Below are positions 19,194 to 28,577 of a stretch of DNA of 64,000 bases, one piece after another. Position 1 is the stretch's first letter, and each line of letters starts with the position of its first letter. This DNA is from Bradyrhizobium niftali. GTDB lineage: Bacteria; Pseudomonadota; Alphaproteobacteria; Rhizobiales; Xanthobacteraceae. The DNA lies in the NCBI RefSeq assembly GCF_004571025.1, contig NZ_SPQT01000033.1, forward strand, positions 1 through 64,000, read 5' to 3'. Both the position numbers and the translations under genes were made by a program. A model generated the notes under the pieces. That model had not been told where the DNA came from, made no database searches, and saw nothing but the letters and a program-made list of their open reading frames with translations.

Positions 19194-19949
19194 GTGCGAC
19201 ACCGCACGTCCGCCGTGCTATACCCGCTCCGCATGAGCGGGGCATTCCTTCACACTGTCTTCGATGTTGCGGCGTGGCTGGCGGCGGGGGCGGCGGTCTA
19301 CTGGCTGTCGCGACAGGGCCTGCGGTTTCCGGCGCAATCCTTCGAGCTGCCCTACATCGCCGCGCTGGTGTTCGGCGCCGGCCTTGGCGCCTATCTGTTC
19401 GGGTCCGCCAATCTGTGGCTGTCGGGCGAGGGCGGCCTTGCGCGCTCGGTCGAGGGCGCGCTTGCCGGCGGCATCGTGGCGGTCGAGCTCTACAAATGGA
19501 CCGCCGGCATCGCCTTGCGCACAGGCGCCCGGTTTGCGCTGCCGCTGGCCCTCGGCATCGCGATCGGACGGGTCGGCTGCTATTTTGCGGGCCTCGACGA
19601 TTTCACCTACGGCACGCCGACGGCATTGCCCTGGGGCCATGATTTCGGCGACGGCGTTCTCCGCCATCCCGTGCAGCTCTACGAGAGCGCCGCGATGGGC
19701 GTGTTCGCGCTGCTCTACGTGCTGGCGGTCTTGAACCGGAGCGCGTTCGCGATCACCAATGGTTTCTACCTGGTTCTGCTCTACTATGGAGCGCAGCGCT
19801 TCCTGTGGGAATTCCTCAAGCCCTATGGCACGCTGATCGGCCCCCTCACGCTGTTTCACCTGCTGTCGCTGTCCATCCTGCTCTACGCCGCAATCATGCT
19901 GGCGACGGCGCCCAAAGCGAGACCTGTGCATGAACGCGCCGTTGCGTAA
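19194..19949 (+). CDS. Lgt-like (prolipoprotein diacylglyceryl transferase family) membrane protein
   Basis: 251 residues from the GTG at 19194, preceded by GGGAGG; an ATG at 19233 is in frame but has no ribosome site. About seven hydrophobic segments. The Lgt signature region is recognisable as GRVGCYFAGLDDFTYG (125-140) and RHPVQLYE (157-164). However, the HGG motif carrying the catalytic His of canonical Lgt reads ALAGG (A91 before GG). Lgt moves a diacylglyceryl group from phosphatidylglycerol to lipoprotein Cys; this paralogue may bind the same lipid but do another job. Its end overlaps the radical SAM gene by 20 bases, so they are translationally coupled. Confidence 0.8.
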   Translation: MRHRTSAVLYPLRMSGAFLHTVFDVAAWLAAGAAVYWLSRQGLRFPAQSFELPYIAALVFGAGLGAYLFGSANLWLSGEGGLARSVEGALAGGIVAVELYKWTAGIALRTGARFALPLALGIAIGRVGCYFAGLDDFTYGTPTALPWGHDFGDGVLRHPVQLYESAAMGVFALLYVLAVLNRSAFAITNGFYLVLLYYGAQRFLWEFLKPYGTLIGPLTLFHLLSLSILLYAAIMLATAPKARPVHERAVA

Positions 19950-21375
19950 GTCGCGCCCCTACGTCTTCTGGGGCCAGACCCAATCCCTTTGCGAAATCTG
20001 CCTGAAGCTGGTGCCGACCAAGATCCAGATCCTCGACAACGAGGTCTGGTACGAAAAGCGGTGCAGGGAGCACGGCGTCCAGTCGACGCTCGTGTCCACC
20101 GACGCGGCCTATTGGCGTCTGTGCAAGGACTTCATCAAGCCGGGCGACCGCCCGCTGCAATTCCAGCACCGCACCGAATTCGGCTGCCCCTATGATTGCG
20201 GCCTCTGCCCGGACCACGAGCAGCATTCCTGCCTCGCGCTGATCGAGATCACCGAGCACTGCAATCTCACCTGCCCGGTCTGCTTCGCCGAATCCGCGCC
20301 AACGCGAACCAAATTCACCCCGCTCGCGACGGTCGAGAAGATGCTCGACGCGCTGGTTGCCAGCGAGGGCGAACCCGACCTCGTGCAGATTTCCGGCGGC
20401 GAGCCGACATTGCACCCGGACTTCTTCGAGATCCTGGACGCCGTGCGTGCCCGCCCGATCCGCCATGTCATGATCAACACCAACGGCCTGCGCATCGCCC
20501 GCGAAAAGGATTTCGTGGCGCGGCTCGCCGAGAACAAGCGCGGGCTCGAGGTCTATCTCCAGTTCGATTCGCTGCAGCGCGATGCACTGGTCAATCTGCG
20601 CGGCGCGGACCTGCGCAAGATCCGCCAGCAGGCGCTGGAGAATCTCGAGCATTTCGGCGTGTCGACCACGCTGGTGGCGACCATCAAGCGCGGCGTCAAT
20701 GATGCCGAGATCGGCGACATCGTGCGTCACGCGCTGACATGGAAATGCGTTCGCGGCGTCACGCTCCAGCCGGTGCAGGATGCCGGCCGCAACGAGAATT
20801 TCGACAAGACCACCGATCGCATCATGCTGTCGGAGATTCGCAAGCGCGTCGTCGAGACCGGCGTTTTCGGCGACAAGGACATGATCCCGCTGCCCTGCAA
20901 CCCCGAGAGCATCTCGATCGGCTACGGCCTGCGCAACGGCGAGAAGGTGCTGCCGCTGACGTCGCTGATTCCGCAGGAGCAGCTGGTTGCGGTGATGCCC
21001 AACACCATCAGCCCGGAGAAATATCCGGTGCTGCGGGAAAAATTCGTCGACCTGTTCTCGCTGTCGTCGGGGCCGCTCAACACCTCCGAACGGGTCTGCG
21101 AATTGCTGTGCTGCCTGCCGAGCTTCGAGGTGCCGGAAGGACTTTCTTACGAGAACGTGTTCCGCGTCACCATCGTGCAGTTTCTCGACCGCTTCAATTT
21201 CTGCGTCGGCAACGTCAAACGAAGCTGCATCCATTTCGTGACGGAGCAGGGTGCGATCATTCCGTTCGACACCTACAATCTGTTCTACCGCGACGGAAAG
21301 ATCGACGGCATCCGCGCGGCGCTGGCCGGGCAGACGTATCGGGACGTGAGGCAGGGCGAAGAGGTGCCGCGGTGA
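19930..21375 (+). CDS. Radical SAM enzyme of the tetraether lipid synthase/MJ0619 type
   Basis: 481 residues. N-terminal rubredoxin-like site: C21, C24 and C45 (LCEICLK, KRCREHG). Next CPYDCGLCPDHEQHSC gives C86, C90, C93 and C101 for an auxiliary [4Fe-4S] cluster, then the radical SAM triad CNLTCPVC (C111, C115, C118), QISGGEPTLHP for SAM binding, and later cysteines C323, C390, C394, C395, C425 and C433 that could hold a third cluster. This order matches the archaeal MJ0619/Tes family, which joins lipid tails by C-C bonds; other bacterial members may be methyltransferases or membrane-spanning lipid synthases. It overlaps the Lgt-like gene upstream and a small membrane gene downstream. Family firm, product unknown. 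Confidence 0.85.
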   Translation: MNAPLRKSRPYVFWGQTQSLCEICLKLVPTKIQILDNEVWYEKRCREHGVQSTLVSTDAAYWRLCKDFIKPGDRPLQFQHRTEFGCPYDCGLCPDHEQHSCLALIEITEHCNLTCPVCFAESAPTRTKFTPLATVEKMLDALVASEGEPDLVQISGGEPTLHPDFFEILDAVRARPIRHVMINTNGLRIAREKDFVARLAENKRGLEVYLQFDSLQRDALVNLRGADLRKIRQQALENLEHFGVSTTLVATIKRGVNDAEIGDIVRHALTWKCVRGVTLQPVQDAGRNENFDKTTDRIMLSEIRKRVVETGVFGDKDMIPLPCNPESISIGYGLRNGEKVLPLTSLIPQEQLVAVMPNTISPEKYPVLREKFVDLFSLSSGPLNTSERVCELLCCLPSFEVPEGLSYENVFRVTIVQFLDRFNFCVGNVKRSCIHFVTEQGAIIPFDTYNLFYRDGKIDGIRAALAGQTYRDVRQGEEVPR

Positions 21376-21629
21376 GCGATACCGGTGCGCCTCCTCCGAC
21401 TCCGAAGCCGCCGCTTCAAGCGGACGCGCCTCCGCTAGCGCCGCCACGGCGCGACGGTTGCCTGACCGCTTTCATGGTGGTCGCCGGCGTGGTGCTGCTT
21501 TTCCCCGGCCTGTGCTTCCTGGCATTCGGCGGCCAAGGCGCCCCCTTTGTCCTGATTGGGTTTGTCCTGATCGGAATTGCGATCTTCCTCTTCATCCGCG
21601 CGGCGACCCCACCCAAGCCCCGGCAGTAG
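21372..21629 (+). CDS. Small membrane protein A of the Lgt/Tes-like operon
   Basis: 85 residues, starting with GTG in a GTGA overlap with the radical SAM stop, which supports coupled translation. Residues 1-28 are Pro-rich; then RRDGCLTAFMVVAGVVLLFPG starts the first of two helices (about 31-52 and 56-75), with a short basic tail (TPPKPRQ). It is clearly paralogous to the next gene through GCLTA-x-M-x3-GV and PGLC-x-L. No known function was recognised. The conserved Cys after Gly (GC) near the membrane resembles a lipobox position but no signal cleavage context is present. Confidence 0.72.
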   Translation: MSDTGAPPPTPKPPLQADAPPLAPPRRDGCLTAFMVVAGVVLLFPGLCFLAFGGQGAPFVLIGFVLIGIAIFLFIRAATPPKPRQ

Positions 21630-21641
21630 CGTCGCATCATC

Positions 21642-21917
21642 ATGAGCAACATCGAACCCCCGCCTCCGCTTTCGCTGCCGCCGCCGAACCAGCGCGGCGG
21701 CTGCCTGACCGCCCTGATGACAGGCTTCGGCGTCCTCATGCTGCTGCCGGGCCTCTGCGCGCTCCTGTTTGGCGGAATGTCGGTGTTTGAGGACGGCAGG
21801 ATCGCCTCCGACATCGCGCCACTGGTCTTCCTGGGACTGGTCGTCGGCATCGGAGGCGTCGCCCTGATCTGGGCGGCCATCAAGGGGCGGAACGCCCCCA
21901 CCCATCCCGGAACCTAG
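21642..21917 (+). CDS. Small membrane protein B (paralogue of the preceding gene)
   Basis: 91 residues, 12 bases after protein A. Pro-rich N terminus (EPPPPLSLPPPNQRGG), then GCLTALMTGFGVLMLLPGLC and a second helix (about 62-80, LVFLGLVVGIGGVALIWAA). It shares the pattern of protein A, suggesting a tandem duplication. It is the last gene of the operon; a hairpin with a T-rich tail follows about 105 bases on. Function unknown; an accessory subunit for the membrane-bound lipid enzymes upstream is the simplest guess. Confidence 0.72.
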   Translation: MSNIEPPPPLSLPPPNQRGGCLTALMTGFGVLMLLPGLCALLFGGMSVFEDGRIASDIAPLVFLGLVVGIGGVALIWAAIKGRNAPTHPGT

Positions 21918-21974
21918 CCTTAAGCCCCGGGAATCCCCGGACAAAATTCAGTCAACCAACCAGCAAAGAACACA

Positions 21975-22002
21975 TTGTTTTTTGGCGGTTTTTGCATATA
22001 TT
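21975..22002 (+). promoter_or_regulatory. Possible sigma-70 promoter upstream of typA
   Basis: TTGTTT and TATATT spaced by 16 bases, in a short AT-rich patch. It lies before the hairpin at 22023, so transcripts from it would cross that hairpin before typA. Seen by eye only. Confidence 0.35.
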
Positions 22003-22022
22003 GCGCCGCAAACGCGTAGGGT

Positions 22023-22052
22023 GCCCGGTCGAGCTGACCGGGCTTCCTTTTT
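22023..22052 (+). terminator. Hairpin with T-rich tail between smp operon and typA
   Basis: Perfect 8-bp stem GCCCGGTC / GACCGGGC with loop GAGCT, followed by TTCCTTTTT. It fits either the terminator of the Lgt/Tes-like operon or an attenuator in the typA leader. Confidence 0.55.
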
Positions 22053-22162
22053 GGGCGAAACAGGCCCCGTTTTCCACGTTTCCAGCGTTGTCCGTGAAGA
22101 GGTCCCGGTCTGACCGGCGAGATCGCGCTTAACCCATTGTTCGAACGTAAAGAAGCTCACTC

Positions 22163-23989
<1,827 letters not shown>

Positions 23990-24005
23990 GCTACGCTCTT
24001 AATGA

Positions 24006-24110
24006 CTGTCGTGCCCCGGCTTGACCGGGGCACCCAGTACGCCGCGACTTCTCAGTAGACGACTACTGTCTCTGGAATACTGGATCACCCGCTTTCGCGG
24101 GTGATGACAG
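24006..24110. repeat. Palindromic repeat with TGTCGTGCCCCGG / GGTGATGACAG ends
   Basis: Contains hairpin GTGCCCCGGC-TTGA-CCGGGGCAC at the left and ATCACCCGC-TTTC-GCGGGTGAT at the right, with CCAGTA and TACTGGAT in between. It directly follows typA and may terminate it. The fragment at 43329 resembles its left arm. Confidence 0.75.
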
Positions 24111-24161
24111 CTGTGCACGTGACGGCTTCAGCACCCCCAGCGAACGTGCTAGAGCCCGCCC

Positions 24162-25409
24162 ATGAGCTCCCTTCCCTCCTCCGTTGATGTCGCGATCATC
24201 GGCGCCGGTGCCGCCGGGCTTGGCGCGGCGCACGCGCTGGCGGGCTCAGGCCTCTCCGCCATCGTGCTGGAGGCGCGGGACCGGCTCGGCGGCCGCGCCT
24301 GGACCGTGCAGGCCTCGCCCGAGGTGACGTTCGACGTCGGCTGCGGCTGGCTGCATTCGGCGGATCAAAACTCCTTCGTCGCAATCGCAAAGCAGCTCGA
24401 TTTCGAGGTCAACAAGGACCTGCCGCCCTGGCGCGAGCGCGCCTTCGGTAACGCGTTTCCGCAGAGCCAGCGCGACGAATTCATGCGCGCGATGGACGCG
24501 TTCTATGAGCGCCTCTGGCAGGCCGCGCAAAAGGGCAAGGACGAGCCCGCGAGCCTGAGCCTCGAGCCCGGCAATCGCTGGAACCCGATGATCGACGCGA
24601 TCTCGACCTACATCAACGGCTGCGAGCTGAAGGACATGTCGACGCTCGACTGGGATGCCTATGAGGACACCAACTTCAACTGGCGCATCCGCCGCGGCTA
24701 CGGCACGCTGGTTGCGGCCTATGGCGCGCCCTGCCCGGTGGCGCTGAACTGCATGGTCACGCTGATCGATCATTCCGGCCAGCACGTCCGCCTCGAGACG
24801 TCGCAGGGCACGCTGACCGCCGGCAAGGTGATCGTCACCGTGCCGACCAATCTGATCGCCGATGAGGCGATCCGCTTCTCGCCACAGCTCCCGGCCAAGG
24901 TCGATGCCGCAGCCGGCCTGCCGCTCGGCGTCGACGACAAGGTGACACTGGCGCTTAGCGATGCCGACGCCTTCCCTAGGGAAGGCAATTTGCGCGGCGC
25001 CACTATGCGCACCGCGATGGGCACCTACCACATCCGCCCGTTCGGCCAGCCCTGCATCGAAGGCTTTTTCGGCGGCAGTTTTGCAAGGGAGCTTGAGGAC
25101 GCCGGCGAAGGCGCGATTGCCGCGCAGAGCATCAACGAGATCGCGGGCTTTCTCGGCAACGACATCCGCCGCAAGCTGAAGCCGCTGTATGAGTCGCGCT
25201 GGGCGCGTGATCCCTTTGCCCGAGGCTCGTATTCACATGCGCTCCCGGGGCATGCAGGGGATCGGGCGGTCCTGGCGGCGCCGGTGGATGGCCGACTGTT
25301 CTTTGCCGGAGAAGCGACGTCGCCGAACTTCTTCACCACGGCGCATGGGGCGCGGGATTCAGGAGAGCGGGCGGCGACGGAAGTGCTGGCGGCGATTGGG
25401 AATCGCTAG
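24162..25409 (+). CDS. FAD-dependent amine oxidase-like oxidoreductase
   Basis: 415 residues. The N-terminal dinucleotide-binding motif GAGAAGLGAAHALAGSGL (about 12-29), then EARDRLGGRAWT, identify the flavin monoamine oxidase/phytoene desaturase-like fold. The C-terminal FAD-binding stretch is LFFAGEATSPNFFTTAHGARDSGERAA. Amine oxidases use oxygen to oxidise amines, with a flavin; a polyamine or amino acid substrate is possible, but no motif decides. It stands alone in the plus direction and meets the HNH gene tail to tail, overlapping by four bases. Confidence 0.88.
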   Translation: MSSLPSSVDVAIIGAGAAGLGAAHALAGSGLSAIVLEARDRLGGRAWTVQASPEVTFDVGCGWLHSADQNSFVAIAKQLDFEVNKDLPPWRERAFGNAFPQSQRDEFMRAMDAFYERLWQAAQKGKDEPASLSLEPGNRWNPMIDAISTYINGCELKDMSTLDWDAYEDTNFNWRIRRGYGTLVAAYGAPCPVALNCMVTLIDHSGQHVRLETSQGTLTAGKVIVTVPTNLIADEAIRFSPQLPAKVDAAAGLPLGVDDKVTLALSDADAFPREGNLRGATMRTAMGTYHIRPFGQPCIEGFFGGSFARELEDAGEGAIAAQSINEIAGFLGNDIRRKLKPLYESRWARDPFARGSYSHALPGHAGDRAVLAAPVDGRLFFAGEATSPNFFTTAHGARDSGERAATEVLAAIGNR

Positions 25410-26305
25410 CCCTTGAATATTTTGTCTCTATGAAATTTTAGAAAGAGTGCGTTCGGGTAGAACGCTGGATCATTTGGCAGATTAATCGTGCGGCTTTGAT
25501 TGAGGAGCCGCAGGGCGTCGCCCGGCACATGATTTTCCGCGGTTAGGATTTTGTAGTCATCTCCTATCGAGACAAGACCTCGGTCAAACATCCAGTGTAC
25601 CGTTCCGGAAAGCGCTAGCCCATTGCGAACCGAGTCGGGCCCCTTCTCTGCTACGGGCTGAATGTGCGCCGCCTGAACTTCAGGGCGGCCGCCTCCATTG
25701 ATAAGTCGGAGTCCGGTCATCGCACATCGATTCTCGTACGCAGCGCGAACGTTGTACATGAATGACTTTTCGCGGAATGGACGCGAAATTGTCATCTCGA
25801 TGATTGGGCGTTCGAAGGGAGTGTTCGGCTCAGATATTTCGAATTGACGCGACTGATGGCGCGGCGGCCCCTCTCCGAGGATCGGCGCGAATCCGGCTTT
25901 CAAAATCTGATCGAACTCCGTATCCGGTATCAACCTAACAGCCCGACCAAAAGCACCCTTGTTAGTACTTCCATCTGACTTTCTTAGGGCGCTTTCGTAG
26001 TAATGGCTGCCCTCAGCGAAGGGCACCGGTCGGTCGAAATCCAGATAGTCATCTACGAGAGCGTAGTAGTGATCTGCTTTGTTCTTGTCTTCGATGAGGT
26101 TCACTATGCGAGCGACTCCGAAGTACGATTGCCGCCCACCGAAGCTCGATAGCTCTACTGTCGTGCGCCTGGGCTCATAATAGAGAACATAGTCTCCGAC
26201 CGCCTGCTGAACCTGATTGAGATAGGTACGAGGAAAATGGTAGCGGACCTCTGGCAGGTCTTTGTACCCCGGAGTTACTTTCGTTGTGAGAACTGCCTTC
26301 GACAT
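25406..26305 (-). CDS. HNH endonuclease with N-terminal PUA/EVE-like domain
   Basis: 299 residues. The C-terminal HNH motif is RCAMTGLR (C194), AAHI (H214), NGLALSGTVHWMFDRG (N228, H237). The first 140 residues have no nuclease motif but show GDYVLYYEPRRT and SYFGVARI-VNLIED, a pattern like PUA/EVE-type modified-base readers; that link is inferred from pattern alone. Such a fusion would suit a modification-dependent restriction enzyme. GC is about 50 percent, clearly below its neighbours, which suggests horizontal transfer. It overlaps the FAD oxidase end by four bases and has no methylase next to it. Confidence 0.8.
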   Translation of the reverse strand: MSKAVLTTKVTPGYKDLPEVRYHFPRTYLNQVQQAVGDYVLYYEPRRTTVELSSFGGRQSYFGVARIVNLIEDKNKADHYYALVDDYLDFDRPVPFAEGSHYYESALRKSDGSTNKGAFGRAVRLIPDTEFDQILKAGFAPILGEGPPRHQSRQFEISEPNTPFERPIIEMTISRPFREKSFMYNVRAAYENRCAMTGLRLINGGGRPEVQAAHIQPVAEKGPDSVRNGLALSGTVHWMFDRGLVSIGDDYKILTAENHVPGDALRLLNQSRTINLPNDPAFYPNALFLKFHRDKIFKG

Positions 26306-26375
26306 TCCCTAGACTTTATAGCTCCCGAGGTTTGTCTCCTTATAGACTAACAGCAGATTCTCAGCACAACCAAAA

Positions 26376-26783
26376 TCATTCGATCACCCTCGCCCGCGAC
26401 TCCGCATCAGGCACGAAGCAGGAATCATACTTCCCGAAGATGCGATAGCGGTTGCGGGCGATGAGGCTGTACACCGCATCGCGCAGTGGCTTGGGCACGG
26501 CGAATAGCATGCGCACCCAACCCCATCCCGGCAATTGCGACAGCACCGTCAGCGCTGCATCCGACTTCATGAACGCCTCGCCGCCGTGGATCACGGCGTT
26601 GGTGTCGGGATCATCAGGATCGATGCCGAACGTTCGTGCGAGCCGCGTTCCATAGTCCGACTGGATCGGCGTGAAACGAAACCTCTTCGCCTTATCGCGC
26701 TTTGCCACGAAGCGGACCCAGCGCGAGCAGAAGATGCAGACGCCGTCGAACAGGATCACGTCGTCGTCGGGCCATTTTGGCAT
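26376..26783 (-). CDS. DCC-family (DUF393) thiol-disulfide oxidoreductase-like protein
   Basis: 135 residues. The family signature is DGVCIFCSRWVRF near the N terminus (CxxC), followed by FTPIQSDYGTRLA and a conserved middle. DUF393 proteins carry a DxxCxxC motif predicted to act on disulfides; function is largely uncharacterised. It shares its start base with the stop of the upstream SDR-DoxX gene (26783), indicating co-translation, and ends a four-gene minus-strand operon that starts with the hydrolase at 29464. Confidence 0.85.
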   Translation of the reverse strand: MPKWPDDDVILFDGVCIFCSRWVRFVAKRDKAKRFRFTPIQSDYGTRLARTFGIDPDDPDTNAVIHGGEAFMKSDAALTVLSQLPGWGWVRMLFAVPKPLRDAVYSLIARNRYRIFGKYDSCFVPDAESRARVIE

Positions 26784-28105
26784 CAGCGATTATCCAACAT
26801 CAAGAGCGCGACGAACATCAAAACGATCGCCGGTCCCGTCTTGACCAGCGCACCGAGCGGCTCGATCCAGAGATCCGGCGTGAGGATCGCCGCGCCGAAC
26901 ATATAGCCGAGCGAGGCGGCGATGCCTGCACCCAGGCCGATCGCCGCGGTGCGGCGGAAGGCGATCAGCACGCCGATGCTCATGTCCATCAGGCTGGTGC
27001 CGATGGTGATGGGATCGACCAGCGCAGGCGGAAAATTGTGCGCGCTCAGAATGCCGGCGGCGGCGCGGTAGGAGACGAACAGCGCGATGAAGCCGGAGAC
27101 GAGCCAGAACGCGACCAGGCTCGCGAAGATCAGCGCCTTGACCAGGAACAGCCGCGCGAACCATTTGTCCTGGATGGTGGCGGGGTGGCGCCCGATCGTC
27201 TCGGTCAGCGTCTTCGGCACGATGCCCGTGGCGGCAATCCACGCCGAGGGATCACCTCGCACGCCGCGGCGCAGCTCGGCGATGGCGGTGGAGCGCATCG
27301 GCGGCATCCAGCCGAGATGACTGGCGAAATCGCCGATTTTCGCGCCGAGATCGAGCATGAAGGACGGCATCGTGACGCGTGGCCAACCAGCCGTGCCGAA
27401 CGCGAGCCGAAAATGCTTGATGACGCCAGCCATGGTGACCGGCTCTGATAGCATCAGGTCCCAGCTCACTGATTTCACGGATGCATCGTCGCTGTCGCGC
27501 GCGGCGAGCCAGGCGATGGTGGCAGCGATGTCCTCGACGGCGACGGGCTGGAACGGCATCGCCATCTCCGCGCGCGGCAAGTCGAGTGGAAAGGCCGCGA
27601 GCGCGCGCAGCATGGCGCTGCCGCCATAGGCTGACGGTGCGACCACGAAGCCGGGCCGCAGGATGGCGTGGTCAATTCCGGAGGCCGCGATCAACCGTTC
27701 GGCTTCGCGCTTGGTCGTGGCGAAAGCGGTGCGGTCGGCTTCGGCCATTCCCGGAATCGAGATGTGCACGAGGCGGATCGCGCGGCCGCTGCCGCCGATC
27801 GCCTGAAGCAGACGCGCGACGAAATCGCGATGCACCGCGCCTGTGTCGCTGCCCGGCCCATCCTGCAGCACGCCAAGACAATTCACGACGACATCCACGG
27901 CCTGCTCGCGCAGCAGGCGCGTCAGCGCGCCTGCATCGAGCGAGAGGATCGGCAGCTCAATGTCCAGCGCGCTCATCTTCTGCGCGGGCGACAGGCTGCG
28001 CGCCACGCCGACGACGCGAATGCCTCGCGCGCGCAGATCGTCGGTGACGAAGCGGCCGATCAGGCCGGAGGCGCCGAGCACCAGGATGGTTCGCTGGTTC
28101 ATCAT
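26783..28105 (-). CDS. SDR (NAD(P)-binding) domain fused to a DoxX-like membrane domain
   Basis: 440 residues. N-terminal atypical SDR/NAD(P)-binding domain with VLGASGLIGRFV (about 8-19) and a Rossmann fold to about residue 300; C-terminal half has four hydrophobic helices (about 325-355, 370-385, 388-410 and 415-437) and a DoxX-like arrangement. Fusions of this kind may couple a reductase to a membrane quinone pool. A second in-frame ATG one codon later is an alternative start. It overlaps the DCC gene and lies just 4 bases after the DUF2269 gene end, so it belongs to one operon. Confidence 0.8.
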   Translation of the reverse strand: MMNQRTILVLGASGLIGRFVTDDLRARGIRVVGVARSLSPAQKMSALDIELPILSLDAGALTRLLREQAVDVVVNCLGVLQDGPGSDTGAVHRDFVARLLQAIGGSGRAIRLVHISIPGMAEADRTAFATTKREAERLIAASGIDHAILRPGFVVAPSAYGGSAMLRALAAFPLDLPRAEMAMPFQPVAVEDIAATIAWLAARDSDDASVKSVSWDLMLSEPVTMAGVIKHFRLAFGTAGWPRVTMPSFMLDLGAKIGDFASHLGWMPPMRSTAIAELRRGVRGDPSAWIAATGIVPKTLTETIGRHPATIQDKWFARLFLVKALIFASLVAFWLVSGFIALFVSYRAAAGILSAHNFPPALVDPITIGTSLMDMSIGVLIAFRRTAAIGLGAGIAASLGYMFGAAILTPDLWIEPLGALVKTGPAIVLMFVALLMLDNR

Positions 28106-28109
28106 TCCC

Positions 28110-28577
28110 TCAAAACGGCTTGGCGACCATCAGCCAGAGGATCAACATCGTCGCGCCGAAGCCGGGGAAACCGAACGCGAACCAGCGGCGGAACAAGACG
28201 AAGTAACGCTCCGGCAGGACGGTGCGCTGCTCGGAAGCCTTGCGCGCGAGATCGCGCATCTCGATCTGCATGAAGACGACGGGGATCCAGAACAGGCCTG
28301 CGACGGCATAGAGCGCGAGCGAAACGAGCAGCCAACGCTCCGTGAACGACGTGGCCGAGAGCATCATCAGCAGGCCGCCGCTGACCGGCTGCAAGATCAC
28401 CGCTGACAGCGTGAAGATGGCGTCCGCAATCACCACCACCGAAGCGGTGCGCGCAATGAAGTCCACATCGTTCGTGCGATGCGCCATCAGCATGAAGAAG
28501 GCGATGCCGGTGCCGGTGCCGAGGATGACGATGGCGCCAAGCACGTGCAGGTATTTGACCAGGAAATACAGCGTCAT
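28110..28577 (-). CDS. DUF2269-family integral membrane protein
   Basis: 155 residues, four hydrophobic helices. N-terminal LYFLVKYLHVLGAIVILGTG with the family's conserved KxxHVLxA and a later FxxMAHR (residues about 28-34). DUF2269 proteins often travel with DoxX-type or YgaP-like genes and may bind heme or quinone; this has not been shown. It overlaps the hydrolase gene by four bases, so the operon order is hydrolase, DUF2269, SDR-DoxX, DCC. Confidence 0.82.
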   Translation of the reverse strand: MTLYFLVKYLHVLGAIVILGTGTGIAFFMLMAHRTNDVDFIARTASVVVIADAIFTLSAVILQPVSGGLLMMLSATSFTERWLLVSLALYAVAGLFWIPVVFMQIEMRDLARKASEQRTVLPERYFVLFRRWFAFGFPGFGATMLILWLMVAKPF

